Source: Photobacterium angustum (GTDB lineage: Bacteria; Pseudomonadota; Gammaproteobacteria; Enterobacterales; Vibrionaceae). Taken from it: 64,000 bases of DNA. Positions within the stretch are counted from its first letter, which is position 1; each line of letters begins with the position of its first letter. The translations under genes were made by a program, and so were the position numbers. Where the stretch lies: contig NZ_PYOM01000006.1 of assembly GCF_003026365.1 (NCBI RefSeq), forward strand, positions 62,001 through 126,000, given 5' to 3'. This document shows, piece after piece, positions 1 to 8,964 of this stretch. The notes beneath the pieces were generated by a model. That model was not told the DNA's origin, ran no database searches, and saw only the letters and a list, made by a program, of their open reading frames with translations.

Positions 1-32
1 ATGATGTGTAAATCGATAAGAGGAATAGTTCA

Positions 33-1262
33 ATGGTGATTCAACCAGAAATTCAAGGCGTTGTGGCACGAACAGCGCACCCTTATGGTTGCCAGCAAGC
101 AGTTCAACAGCAAATTGATTATGTACAGTCTGTTGCGCCGATCACTCAAGGTCCTCTTCGAGTATTAATTTTAGGTGCGTCATCTGGATTTGGGTTGGCG
201 TCACGTATTGCGTTAACCTTTGGTGGTGCACAAGCGGAAACCTTGGGTGTCTCTTATGAGCGAGGTCCAAGTGATAAGGGAATAGGCTCTGCGGGTTGGT
301 ATAACAATATTTTCTTTAAACAAGCGGCTGAGCAACAAGGCTATATTGCTAAAAATATTGTGGGTGATGCATTTTCAGATGAAGTACGTCAGCACGTAGC
401 GCAAACAATACGTGATGAGTTTGGCGGGCATGTTGATTTAGTGATTTATAGCCTAGCAACCGGTATTCGTCCCGATCCTGAAACGGGTGAGGTGTGGCGT
501 TCATGTTTAAAAACAGTGGGTGAAAACTTTTCTGGCTATAGTGTTGATTTAGAAAACGATGAATTAGTCCCAGCAGAATTAACAGCGGCCAATGACGAGG
601 AAATTTTCGCTACAACAAAAGTGATGGGCGGTGAAGATTGGCAACAATGGATAAACTTTCTGTTATCTGAAAATCTGTTAGCCCCAAAAGCTAAAACCTT
701 GGCTTACTCATATATTGGTCCTGAGTCGACATATCCTATTTATCATCACGGGACGCTTGGTATTGCCAAGCAGCATTTACATCAAACCGCGATCGCAATT
801 AATCAACAATTAGCTCAGATGATCAATGGTCAAGCTAACGTAGTGGTTTGCAAAGCTTTGGTAACAAAAGCCAGTGTCTTTATACCGACATTTTCGCCCT
901 ATATATTGGCGTTATTTAAAGTGATGAAGCAAATGGGAAATCACGAAGGGTGTATTGAACAAATGCAGCGCCTTTTTGTACAAAAAATTTATTCAGCGGC
1001 TGGTACTGAAAAGAAACAGAGTAATAATTCAGACGAACAATCAGATCTGGCTCTGATCAGAATGGATGATTGGGAACTAAAACCTGAAGTACAGTTACAA
1101 GTAAATAAATTAATGGCAGAAATGAATGCTGACAACTTTAGACAGGTTGGCGACTATGCTGGATACAAGTCAGCTTTTTTAGCCCTTAATGGCTTTGGTT
1201 TATCATCTGTGGATTATACTCAGCCTGTTGATATTGAAGAGTTATCAAAATTAGCGCCCTAA
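33..1262 (+). CDS. fabV: FabV-type trans-2-enoyl-ACP/CoA reductase (NADH)
   Basis: This 409-residue protein reduces the enoyl thioester in the last step of the fatty-acid elongation cycle, in the cytoplasm. A nucleotide-binding motif GASSGFG lies at residues 48-54. The FabV signature Tyr-X8-Lys is visible as Y237 and K246, longer than the Y-X6-K of FabI. Length and N-terminus match the family, which runs around 400 residues. The ATG follows a purine-rich AGAGGAAT. The next gene starts 42 bp downstream in the same direction, so the two may be cotranscribed. FabV enzymes are known to be poorly sensitive to triclosan. Confidence 0.96.
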   Translation: MVIQPEIQGVVARTAHPYGCQQAVQQQIDYVQSVAPITQGPLRVLILGASSGFGLASRIALTFGGAQAETLGVSYERGPSDKGIGSAGWYNNIFFKQAAEQQGYIAKNIVGDAFSDEVRQHVAQTIRDEFGGHVDLVIYSLATGIRPDPETGEVWRSCLKTVGENFSGYSVDLENDELVPAELTAANDEEIFATTKVMGGEDWQQWINFLLSENLLAPKAKTLAYSYIGPESTYPIYHHGTLGIAKQHLHQTAIAINQQLAQMINGQANVVVCKALVTKASVFIPTFSPYILALFKVMKQMGNHEGCIEQMQRLFVQKIYSAAGTEKKQSNNSDEQSDLALIRMDDWELKPEVQLQVNKLMAEMNADNFRQVGDYAGYKSAFLALNGFGLSSVDYTQPVDIEELSKLAP

Positions 1263-1304
1263 TTATTGTAGGGTAACGGTTAATGCCTATATTCAAGGAT
1301 TAAT

Positions 1305-2231
1305 ATGCGCCAATTAACGACTTTATTAGATCAATGGCTTAATAGCTTTAATAAAGTGATGGATGAAACTATTACCAGTGGCATTCCATTGACCGTACCA
1401 ACGGTGAGAGAAGGTCTCGCTGCTATTACTCGTGAGCTAGTCACCGAGATTCCCGATATTGCGTTAATTGAAAACCTAACGATTAAAGATAAAGTGCCTA
1501 TTCGCATTTATCACCCTCAACCAGAGACGGCACTCCCCGTATTAGTTTTTTTTCATGGTGGTGGGCATATGTCGGGTAGTGTTGAGGTTTACGATCCTAT
1601 TTGTCGGAAACTAGCACAACATAGTCAGTTTATTGTTGTATCGGTTGAATATCCTCTGGCTCCAGAACATCCTTATCCTGCCGCGATTGATGATGGCTAT
1701 TTGGTTCTACAATCGCTATTTCAAACTTTGATCCGCGCTGAATTAAATTTTATACCACAGCTTTCTATTGCTGGAGATTCTGCCGGTGGTGCTATTTGTG
1801 CCTCGTTAGCACGAATGGCACAATTTGATGATGATGTTGAAATTGCAAAACAGATTCTGATTTATCCAAGCCTTGATTACACTTTAAGCTTTCCATCTGT
1901 TAATCAAAACGGTATGGGATATTTGTTACAACAGTCTCGTATTGAATGGTATTTCTCAAATTATTTTCAACATAATGAAGATAGACGTAAGGCATCACCC
2001 GTTTGGGGACCTTACAGTATGGCGCTGCCAGAAAGCTTAGTGATCACGGCCGAGTTTTGTCCACTAAAAGATGAAGGTATCGCGTATGTCGAAGCGCTAA
2101 AAAAGCAAGGTGTAGAAACAGAGCATATCCATTTTGAACAAATGATCCATGCTTTCTTAAATATGGAAAACATAGTGAAGAAAGAGTGTGAGCAGGCTTA
2201 TAAAACTATAGGTGTATTTCTTAATAAATAA
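1305..2231 (+). CDS. Alpha/beta hydrolase, hormone-sensitive lipase (acetyl esterase) family
   Basis: A 308-residue cytoplasmic esterase or lipase. The HSL-family oxyanion motif HGGGH is at residues 84-88, YPLAPEHP at 116-123, and the nucleophile elbow GDSAGG at 157-162 with Ser159. Asp256 (in CPLKDEG) and His282 (in MIHAFL) complete a plausible triad. No signal peptide is seen. It lies 42 bp behind fabV on the same strand, which suggests a shared transcript and perhaps a lipid-related substrate, but the real substrate cannot be read from the sequence. Confidence 0.9.
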   Translation: MRQLTTLLDQWLNSFNKVMDETITSGIPLTVPTVREGLAAITRELVTEIPDIALIENLTIKDKVPIRIYHPQPETALPVLVFFHGGGHMSGSVEVYDPICRKLAQHSQFIVVSVEYPLAPEHPYPAAIDDGYLVLQSLFQTLIRAELNFIPQLSIAGDSAGGAICASLARMAQFDDDVEIAKQILIYPSLDYTLSFPSVNQNGMGYLLQQSRIEWYFSNYFQHNEDRRKASPVWGPYSMALPESLVITAEFCPLKDEGIAYVEALKKQGVETEHIHFEQMIHAFLNMENIVKKECEQAYKTIGVFLNK

Positions 2232-2245
2232 TTATGAATACATCT

Positions 2246-2279
2246 GAAAAAGAAAAGCCGTAATACTGAATTACGGCTT
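2246..2279 (-). terminator. Hairpin terminator of the candidate sRNA
   Basis: AAGCCGTAAT and ATTACGGCTT form a perfect 10-bp stem around a 5-nt loop. Only the minus strand has a T-rich tail (TTTTCTTTTT), so it serves the minus-strand transcript, although it also lies just past the end of the plus-strand hydrolase. Confidence 0.65.
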
Positions 2280-2307
2280 GATACTCGAGATGATTGTATT
2301 GCTTGCG

Positions 2308-2358
2308 TTATTCAAAGAACGATTCAAGTAGTGAATATAAGCCACGAAGTAGATCCAT
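2308..2358 (-). CDS. Putative 16-residue amphipathic peptide
   Basis: The peptide MDLLRGLYSLLESFFE is encoded by ATG plus 15 codons and TAA. GGAAGG sits 6 nt before the ATG, an almost ideal Shine-Dalgarno. Hydrophobic residues alternate with D, R, E and S in a helical amphipathic pattern. It lies in the middle of the candidate sRNA, so a dual-function RNA is possible. ORFs this short can arise by chance; the ribosome-binding site is the main support. Confidence 0.35.
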   Translation of the reverse strand: MDLLRGLYSLLESFFE

Positions 2359-2427
2359 TTAACACCTTCCATTGTCAAAAATTAGCAACAGCAATCTGTG
2401 AGACATGCATCTCTGTTGCTCTATTCC

Positions 2428-2455
2428 AGAATAGATTTATTCGTTTTTTAGTCAA
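2428..2455 (-). promoter_or_regulatory. Sigma70-like promoter for the candidate sRNA
   Basis: Reading the minus strand, TTGACT is followed by a 16-bp spacer and TATTCT. The predicted start, near 2420, is at the foot of the first hairpin. Confidence 0.5.
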
Positions 2456-2585
2456 TATTTGTCAGCGGGAATATCTCCGATAATGAAGCTTGATCACGAT
2501 ATTTGAAACTTTGCATTAGTGGTAATACTTATCAGTATTTTCCTTCCGCTACACTTAGGAAAGTAGTGGGATAAGGAGGTGCTAG

Positions 2586-3806
2586 ATGTGGTTGAGTTCG
2601 AACTGTAGATATCTGTCTTCTTTACTTATTATTGTGACTTTTTCGCTATTACTTACCGCTTGTGATGATGATAGCCGCCAAGAGATAGCGCTAAATGCTA
2701 AAGGGTATCCTGATCTTAGTAGGGTTGTCGCATACTCTGCTACAACACCTAATCATTACCTTGCGTGCGCTAAAAATTATCGAAATAGTTGTTTAGTCAG
2801 CCACTTTCCACCGATAGGGTTAACGTTCAACACCGCAGTGACATTGACGGATATTGAGCAACGAATCTTTGTTTCTCACCCTTGGATGGCCGAACGATTT
2901 TTATCAGTATTAGCGTTGCTTCCGTCCGAAGTCTTGTCTTTATTTCGCTCCGTCAGTGCTATCGTAATTGCTGATGATATTCGTCCTTCTTTTTATAGTG
3001 CTAATACCGCAACCATTTATATTGATCCTCGTTACATATGGCGCAACGAGGAGGAGTGGCTAACTATTATTGCTAAACAAGACTTTCGTGATCAATTTCA
3101 GGCTAATGTACAGTTTCTGGCGGTAAGGCAAAGTGTCGATAGTGAGGGAAATTATGCGCCTTGGGTGAGCAATGAGTATGCCGAAAATAATACGATGCGT
3201 ACTACCGAGCAGTTATTACCAGCTTTATTTAGGCTATTGGTACATGAATTGGCGCATGCTGTGGATGCGATTCCACCTGCATCCTTAATATCGCTTGATC
3301 CTCGTCGGACTATTTATCAAAACATCAGCTCGATCTCCCCATTAAATAAAGCTCTCTATGATCAGTTTCCACTGCAAGATGATATTTTATTTGATGCAGC
3401 CAATGTATTGTATGACGGCGTTACGCCAAGCTATGAGATTAGTACACTCACCGCTTCACAAGTTGGAGCACACTTTGAGGTTGAAGGTGCGAGTGATTTA
3501 TATGGCTACAGTAACCGCAAAGAAGATATGGCAATGTTATTTCAGTCTTACATGATGTATGAGCATTTTGGACTGCAAGATAGGTTTTTATTTCTCTCAC
3601 AAAACGAGGGTATAGCTCTGGGGTGTAATCGTTATACCGTGGAATGGGGACAAACAGGGCGTATGTTTGATCCTCTCGTCTATGAACGAATGATGTTAGC
3701 GGCTGAAATAATATTACAGCCAGCTCTCCCCGCTAGATCTACCCCAGAGCGTAAAGCAGTGCCGATCCCCGCAGGAACACCATGGTGTGAAATGATTGAT
3801 GACTGA
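2586..3806 (+). CDS. Lipoprotein with HELAH zinc-protease motif
   Basis: A 406-residue exported protein of unrecognised family. A signal sequence ends in a lipobox LLTAC with Cys26, followed by three Asp residues, which in enterics disfavours outer-membrane sorting (the +2 Asp rule). HELAH at 220-224, followed by AVDA, fits a zincin active site (HExxH). A later ligand may be the Glu in EVEGASDLYGY. The start follows AAGGAGG and is well supported. It stands alone, with terminator-bounded or opposite-strand neighbours. Peptidase activity is inferred only from the motif. Confidence 0.8.
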   Translation: MWLSSNCRYLSSLLIIVTFSLLLTACDDDSRQEIALNAKGYPDLSRVVAYSATTPNHYLACAKNYRNSCLVSHFPPIGLTFNTAVTLTDIEQRIFVSHPWMAERFLSVLALLPSEVLSLFRSVSAIVIADDIRPSFYSANTATIYIDPRYIWRNEEEWLTIIAKQDFRDQFQANVQFLAVRQSVDSEGNYAPWVSNEYAENNTMRTTEQLLPALFRLLVHELAHAVDAIPPASLISLDPRRTIYQNISSISPLNKALYDQFPLQDDILFDAANVLYDGVTPSYEISTLTASQVGAHFEVEGASDLYGYSNRKEDMAMLFQSYMMYEHFGLQDRFLFLSQNEGIALGCNRYTVEWGQTGRMFDPLVYERMMLAAEIILQPALPARSTPERKAVPIPAGTPWCEMIDD

Positions 3807-3912
3807 AGGAGGCCGCGAACACTGTTTGTATCTAACAGCATTCGCAAAATGATGGCGGAAATTAAATGTGGCGGATGCTTTATCGTATCTAGTTAAAGAT
3901 TGCATGATAGAG

Positions 3913-4431
3913 CTAGTCCCAATCCCAATAACTACTTTCATGCTGTTGAGTAAATAACATTCTGTAGCCACTAATCGTATGATGACTGATGTTGGTCATG
4001 ACTTTTTGAAATTGCTCTGTGGTGAGGTGAATAAGATTTTCATGATCACCAGCTTCAAGGTAAATGTTGTCGATATCAAACAGCATGTCATCGACGATCA
4101 TATCAAGATGATAAATCTGCCCCAGATTTGGGATCGCGCCGGGGCGACAGTCTTGGAATAGTGTAGACAGTTCATGTTCACCAACTAAACAGTACTGTTT
4201 ACCCGTAATTTTACTTACCTCATCTAGCATGACACGACGATTTGCGGGTATCACAGCCATAAGGTAATTGTGTTGTTGATCTTTTAATATGACAGATTTA
4301 GCCACCTTCATTGTGGGAACATGTGCTGATATTGCTGAATTAAACGATGAGTCGGTAGGACGATGGTGGATTAGTTTAAGCTCAATATTATGGTGTGATA
4401 AATATTGTTCGACAGAGATTGCTGTGGCCAT
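3913..4431 (-). CDS. YbaK/EbsC-domain aminoacyl-tRNA deacylase-like protein
   Basis: A 172-residue cytoplasmic protein with the YbaK/ProX editing fold: an N-terminal H-x(6)-T-region, the central K-SVILKD segment typical of the substrate pocket (about residues 44-50), and the conserved GAIPNLG loop in the second half. Members hydrolyse mischarged aminoacyl-tRNA or act on related aminoacyl esters. It is longer at the C-terminus than YbaK itself, with an unconserved 30-residue tail. The ATG follows GGAGGCAATT. Substrate specificity (Cys, Ala or Pro-tRNA) cannot be decided. Confidence 0.85.
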   Translation of the reverse strand: MATAISVEQYLSHHNIELKLIHHRPTDSSFNSAISAHVPTMKVAKSVILKDQQHNYLMAVIPANRRVMLDEVSKITGKQYCLVGEHELSTLFQDCRPGAIPNLGQIYHLDMIVDDMLFDIDNIYLEAGDHENLIHLTTEQFQKVMTNISHHTISGYRMLFTQQHESSYWDWD

Positions 4432-4603
4432 AATTGCCTCCTCATATCTTCGCCTTAGTTTATTTTAAATACATCAAGATAACGTCGATTATCTGTTAGT
4501 TATACGCTAAACATAAACGCGACACTTAACAATAAGTATGGCAGCTATCTAATGTTGTATATGAGTTTATCAATAGAAAAATACTCTGAGATAGCACATT
4601 TTA

Positions 4604-5083
4604 TTATTTAAATTGTTTTTCTAGTGAGAGTAACTGTTGCTTGATATGATTTCCCCCCGCATATCCGCCTAAATTACCACTTTTAGTGATCACTCGGTGG
4701 CAAGGTACAATAACGGATAAGGTATTTTTACCATTAGCGCTACCGACAGCACGACATGCTTTTGGATTATCAATCGCATTAGCTAATTGTTGATAGTGCC
4801 ATGTCTGACCATAGGGAATTGTCGTTAATGTTTGCCAGACACGCTCTTGAAATTGGGTGCCTTCAAACGATAAAGGTACAGAGAATTGTTTTCTATCGCC
4901 AGCAAAGTATTCCGCTAATTGCTCTTCACATTGCAGCAAGATAGCATGATCTGGTTTTAATATCGCGTTGTGTAAAGAGGGGATAGTATGGCTTTCAAAC
5001 CAAACTGAAAGCAGTGCATTGTCGTTTGCTGTGATAGTCATTTGCCCTAATGGACTATCAATGTGTTTGAAAAAGATATCCAT
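4604..5083 (-). CDS. ogt: Methylated-DNA--protein-cysteine methyltransferase
   Basis: A 159-residue repair protein that takes the alkyl group from O6-methylguanine irreversibly onto its own cysteine. The active-site motif IVPCHRVI is at residues 125-132 with Cys128. The preceding RAVGSANGKN helix is the DNA-binding part of the family. Length fits Ogt rather than the larger Ada fusion; there is no Ada-type N-terminal domain. It is single-gene, flanked by intergenic AT-rich DNA on both sides. Confidence 0.95.
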   Translation of the reverse strand: MDIFFKHIDSPLGQMTITANDNALLSVWFESHTIPSLHNAILKPDHAILLQCEEQLAEYFAGDRKQFSVPLSFEGTQFQERVWQTLTTIPYGQTWHYQQLANAIDNPKACRAVGSANGKNTLSVIVPCHRVITKSGNLGGYAGGNHIKQQLLSLEKQFK

Positions 5084-5233
5084 ATCGGCTTGCCAAATTA
5101 GAGGTGGGTGATGGAGTTATTATGGGGAATATAAAGTTTCAATTCAAACTTTGTTGTTTAGGTGTTAAAAAATATAGTAAGCGATAGAAAATGCTAACCT
5201 TGCATATAAAACAACAAGGTTAGCAGAGTATTA

Positions 5234-6154
5234 TTATTTAACGTGTTGCTTTAAATAATCTAATGCGCCTTTAATTGCAGCAACTTGCGCCATATTACAT
5301 TCTTCTTCTGTCACGCGCGGGCTATCAGGATAGACTTCAGTCGTCGAGGTATACAGCGCATCTGTTACGCTTGCACATAATCCTAATGCTTTTAATGGAT
5401 AGTTAATTACACCTTCTTGGGTAATGGCTTCACCAATAATATTCCCGTTGTCATCAGGTGGCGCTATATGGGTCACGTGGCGGACTTCATCAATGATTGC
5501 AGTTTGGAAAGCATCTTGTGGGTTTTCAGTATCACCAACCACGTAGAAGCCATCAGGTACACTATCTTCAATATATTCTTTACCGTCACGCGCTGCTAAT
5601 GCAGGGCGAAACTCGGACTCATCGGTATCCGTCGTTTCATGAAGATCAATATGCGCTAAAAATGATGTTTTTTGTTCTTGGACTAAGCGCATTAAAGCGG
5701 CTGATTCTTCTGCTGGGCTATTTGGGATGAATGAGCGGTTAGGATCAACAGTGTTAGGATTCCAACGGTTAATGGTTTCATAACCCCAAGGGCTCACACA
5801 AGGTGCAATAAGAATATTAAAATCATCACTATAGTGTTTGGCTTCTAAAGCGACAAAGGCGAGTGCGCCGTGGACACCGCTCGTTTCATAACCGTGAATA
5901 CCACCGGTGATTAAAATTGTTGGTTTATTGCTATCCCAATTACGCGTTTTTATCGAAAAAAGAGGATATTTATCAGGGGCATAAGACAGAGCACCATACT
6001 GAGTGACATCAAAATCATTTTTCAATGCATCAATTTTTGTCACAACTTGCTCAAGGTAAGAACGTTTAATGGTTGTCTGTGCTAACCATTGTGCTTTTTC
6101 GTCGCTTCCCCAAGCTTTACCTGCTTCACCAATGTGGTAGGTAGATGACTGCAT
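5234..6154 (-). CDS. M14-type zinc carboxypeptidase / succinylglutamate-desuccinylase-like protein
   Basis: A 306-residue cytoplasmic zinc enzyme. Zinc ligands of the M14 family are visible: His87 and Glu90 in GGIHGYE, and His172 in HIDLHETTDTDE. A glutamate near the C-terminal half could be the catalytic base, but its position is not certain. No signal peptide is present. Related proteins act on small peptides or N-acyl amino acids, so a peptide- or amide-cleaving role is likely while the substrate is unknown. The start is preceded by AGGAAGG. It is divergent from the Dps-like gene across a 315-bp spacer. Confidence 0.82.
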   Translation of the reverse strand: MQSSTYHIGEAGKAWGSDEKAQWLAQTTIKRSYLEQVVTKIDALKNDFDVTQYGALSYAPDKYPLFSIKTRNWDSNKPTILITGGIHGYETSGVHGALAFVALEAKHYSDDFNILIAPCVSPWGYETINRWNPNTVDPNRSFIPNSPAEESAALMRLVQEQKTSFLAHIDLHETTDTDESEFRPALAARDGKEYIEDSVPDGFYVVGDTENPQDAFQTAIIDEVRHVTHIAPPDDNGNIIGEAITQEGVINYPLKALGLCASVTDALYTSTTEVYPDSPRVTEEECNMAQVAAIKGALDYLKQHVK

Positions 6155-6469
6155 TATTACCTTCCTATTTTTATTTTTAAATTAAATAACTTTTTACATT
6201 ATGCTTAAGTTTTTGGCAAATATGGTTTTATTCATAATTAATAGTGTTGCTGTAGATATAAGGTAAGTTTATATCGAAAAATAATAGACGAATATTATTT
6301 ATTAAACTCAATCAGTAAGTTGCGGTGAATTAAAGGTTTTTGCTTTTTGATACAAGCAATGAAAGAGTCAATATTAAGTTGCAATAACAACAGATAAAAA
6401 AGTATTGTCATACAAATTAAAGGGGTTATATTGAATTCGTTGTCACAAATAACATATTAGGAAAAGACG
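6155..6469. other. Divergent intergenic region between the M14 peptidase and dps
   Basis: About 315 bp, very AT-rich, no ORF of note. It must hold both divergent promoters. A possible dps promoter is TTGCAA, 18 bp, TATTGT around 6380-6410. The dps gene has a clear AGGAAAA ribosome-binding site. No confident regulator site was seen. Confidence 0.4.
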
Positions 6470-7003
6470 ATGAGTACTATCTTGAATGAATCACAAATTG
6501 AAGATGCAAAACAACACCTTACTCGTCCTCTAGCCACACCTACAGATTTAAGTGTAGACGCGACTAAAGAGATCAGTGGTGCACTAACAGCGATCCTTGC
6601 TGATGTTTATGCAATTTATATGAAGACCAAAAACTTCCATTGGCATATGAGTGGTGCACATTTCCGTGATTATCACTTAATGCTTGATGAGCAAAGTGTT
6701 CAATTGTTTGCAATGACCGATGATATTGCCGAACGTGTCCGTAAAATTGGTGGTAAAACCCTACGTTCTATTGGTGAAATCTCACGTATGCAGCGTATTT
6801 TAGATAATGATGCTGATTACGTTGAACCTGCGGATATGCTTGCTGAACTTTGTAGTGATAACAAACAATTAGCAGCTGAACTTCGTGCCGCACACACTTT
6901 ATGTGATGATTGTGGTGATTATTCATCAGTGAGTATGATTGATGATTGGATCGATCAAACCGAACGTCGTGTTTGGTTCCTTTATGAATCATATCGTCAT
7001 TGA
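6470..7003 (+). CDS. dps: Dps-family ferritin-like DNA-protection protein
   Basis: A 177-residue four-helix protein that oxidises and stores iron and shields DNA during starvation or oxidative stress. The Dps ferroxidase pattern is visible: K-FHWHMSG(AHF)xxYH(LML)DE around residues 53-72, giving the inter-subunit His/Asp/Glu ligands. The extended 25-residue N-terminus may serve DNA contact. A C-terminal CDDCGD segment is unusual, with two cysteines in an acidic turn. It is monocistronic, closed by a strong terminator at 7035-7070. Confidence 0.92.
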   Translation: MSTILNESQIEDAKQHLTRPLATPTDLSVDATKEISGALTAILADVYAIYMKTKNFHWHMSGAHFRDYHLMLDEQSVQLFAMTDDIAERVRKIGGKTLRSIGEISRMQRILDNDADYVEPADMLAELCSDNKQLAAELRAAHTLCDDCGDYSSVSMIDDWIDQTERRVWFLYESYRH

Positions 7004-7034
7004 TAAGAACATCTGTCTGTTACGATAGAAAATG

Positions 7035-7070
7035 AAGCTTCTCTATAAAATATAATAGAGAAGCTTTTTT
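7035..7070 (+). terminator. Rho-independent terminator after dps
   Basis: AAGCTTCTCTAT pairs with ATAGAGAAGCTT over 12 bp and runs into a T-stretch. Confidence 0.9.
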
Positions 7071-7210
7071 ATTATATTTGTAGCAAGTTGCATTGATTAA
7101 TAAAGAATAAAAAGAAAAGCATCAAATAATAACGATGAAACAAAGCGTTATGTTTGAAAAAAGTTGGTTTATTTTTTGCAGATATTCATTATTCACAGTG
7201 GGAGAGATGA

Positions 7211-8899
7211 ATGAGTATTGTTGCAGGTGTGATTTCAGAATCTTGGACTTCAGATTTATTGCTCATAAAAAAAGAGATCGCTCAACATTTATCGCGTAAT
7301 CCAACCGATATAAGGCATGAGTATTTCGATAATCATTTGTATTTTTGCCGAGTCGCCATTGATTGTCATCGAGAATCGAGCTGGGCTGAAAATCATTTGC
7401 GTTTTTCAATGGTACTTGGACATACCTTAATGTCTACTTCATTAACTCAAGATGTTAATACTCTTTTGCAGCAGAGCCTCTCAAATTTTCCACAATTATT
7501 GGCTAAGGCTCAAGGTACCTATTGCGTGTTAGATTATAACAAGCAACGCCGTGAATTAACCATTTTCGCCGATAGTTTAGCAATACGTCCGCTTTATTAT
7601 ATGAAGTATAAAGGGAGCGTGATTTTTAGTTCATGTTTACGTTTATTCGATGAATTAAGTGTGACGTTAACAACCAACCTAGCTGGGGCGACTGAATACG
7701 CCGTAATCGGTTATCCACTTGGCAATAAAACCCAATATAATGAAGTGTACTCTATACAACCGGGAGAAAAATTAACCTTAACAAGTACTTCACTTATTAA
7801 AGAGCGGTACTTCCGTTGGTCAGATATGCCGTTTAATAGTATTAATGATAATGAGGGAACACTTCAGTTAGATCATGCTTTTAAACAAGCGGTCGATCTA
7901 GCAATAGGTAATGATCTTCATGCGATCAGTACACTGTCGGGTGGGTTAGATTCTCGTGTAATTGTTGCTGAGTTGTTAAGGCGTGAAATAAAATTAGAGT
8001 GTATGAACTTTTCCTATCAACGTTCTCAAGATGAGGTTTATGCCGAAGTTTTTGCTCAATGTCATGATTTTCCACTGCATATTGTGAATGTCAGTGATAC
8101 CCAAGAGCAGAGTATTGAGCAACGTTTAGGGCATTATTGGCGAGCAACACAATATCCATTTTATCAGCAAGTGGAGAGGCCTAGGCTAGTATGGTCGGGT
8201 AATGGTGGCAGTGTATGCATTGGTATGGTGTTTTGTGATGACAATATTCTCGCCGCATGTGCCAGTGGTGATCCTTTTGCTGTAGCAAAAGCATATTTAA
8301 AACATCAGCATGCTTATATTCCTAAAAGAATGGTAAAACAAGGTGCGAAATTGCAGCGGCAATTAGAGCAAAATATTGTTGAATGCTTATGTCAGTACTC
8401 ACACTTACCTCTAGATAAAGCTTTTCAACTCTTTTTATGGGAAAACGATCAACATCAACATATCGCTCCTGCACTAGAAGATATGGATAAATTTCGATTA
8501 GATTTTCATTTACCGTTCTACAGTAAAGCGATGCTGAAGGTGATGTTTGCGTTACCCGTTTCCTCTGCAGTAAAACATCAACTCTATATGAAATGGCTGA
8601 ATCAGTCGTATTCAGAAGCGTTACTTACGCCATGGCAAACCTATCCGGGACATTTACCTTGTCCGTTAAAAAATAATCTATTACCGCCGTTAAGCCAGTG
8701 GCAGTTAGCGTCTAATGTTAGAAATAAACTGGATCTGCTGAAAATAGGTGTCAGCACCTTATTTGATGAGAAAGGTGAGTTTTATAATCGTCATTATTTA
8801 GGGGCTAATTGTATTCTAACAGCATTAGGTTTATACCGTGGCGAATCGACTTTGAATGTTGTTAAGCGTATGAATCAAGTCCTGAAATCCCCTCATTAG
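7211..8899 (+). CDS. Asparagine-synthase-like protein without glutaminase cysteine
   Basis: A 562-residue ATP-dependent amidotransferase-type protein. The PP-loop SGGLDS at 243-248 is the AMP-forming ATP-binding motif of asparagine synthetase and its relatives. The N-terminal 200 residues resemble the class-II glutaminase fold (DSLAIRPLYY at 121-130), but the second residue is Ser, not the catalytic Cys of AsnB, so it should not hydrolyse glutamine. This places it with beta-lactam synthetase and lasso-peptide cyclase relatives that use the synthetase site for other amide bonds. No precursor peptide or protease is adjacent. Product unknown. Confidence 0.85.
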   Translation: MSIVAGVISESWTSDLLLIKKEIAQHLSRNPTDIRHEYFDNHLYFCRVAIDCHRESSWAENHLRFSMVLGHTLMSTSLTQDVNTLLQQSLSNFPQLLAKAQGTYCVLDYNKQRRELTIFADSLAIRPLYYMKYKGSVIFSSCLRLFDELSVTLTTNLAGATEYAVIGYPLGNKTQYNEVYSIQPGEKLTLTSTSLIKERYFRWSDMPFNSINDNEGTLQLDHAFKQAVDLAIGNDLHAISTLSGGLDSRVIVAELLRREIKLECMNFSYQRSQDEVYAEVFAQCHDFPLHIVNVSDTQEQSIEQRLGHYWRATQYPFYQQVERPRLVWSGNGGSVCIGMVFCDDNILAACASGDPFAVAKAYLKHQHAYIPKRMVKQGAKLQRQLEQNIVECLCQYSHLPLDKAFQLFLWENDQHQHIAPALEDMDKFRLDFHLPFYSKAMLKVMFALPVSSAVKHQLYMKWLNQSYSEALLTPWQTYPGHLPCPLKNNLLPPLSQWQLASNVRNKLDLLKIGVSTLFDEKGEFYNRHYLGANCILTALGLYRGESTLNVVKRMNQVLKSPH

Positions 8900-8964
8900 T
8901 AATCATAGGCAGAGTTAGCTAAAATACGCAGCCTAGTTATCGACAGTGATGAGTTCTGCGTTAT

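Larger units (their letters stand above)
2246..2421 (-). ncRNA. Candidate small RNA with embedded 16-codon ORF
   Basis: On the minus strand a sigma70-like promoter (2428-2455) is followed by a 5' hairpin (AGCAACAG pairing with CTGTTGCT, about 2382-2420), then a strong ribosome-binding site and a 16-codon ORF, then a hairpin terminator with a T-rich tail at 2246-2279. The predicted transcript is about 175 nt and no larger gene uses these signals. The ordered set of signals is seen directly; that it is an sRNA is inference. No known sRNA family was recognised. Confidence 0.42.

Noticed and set aside
2586-2700. Longer leader as a riboswitch of the HELAH lipoprotein
   Set aside because: Upstream structure belongs to the opposite strand; no known riboswitch core was seen.
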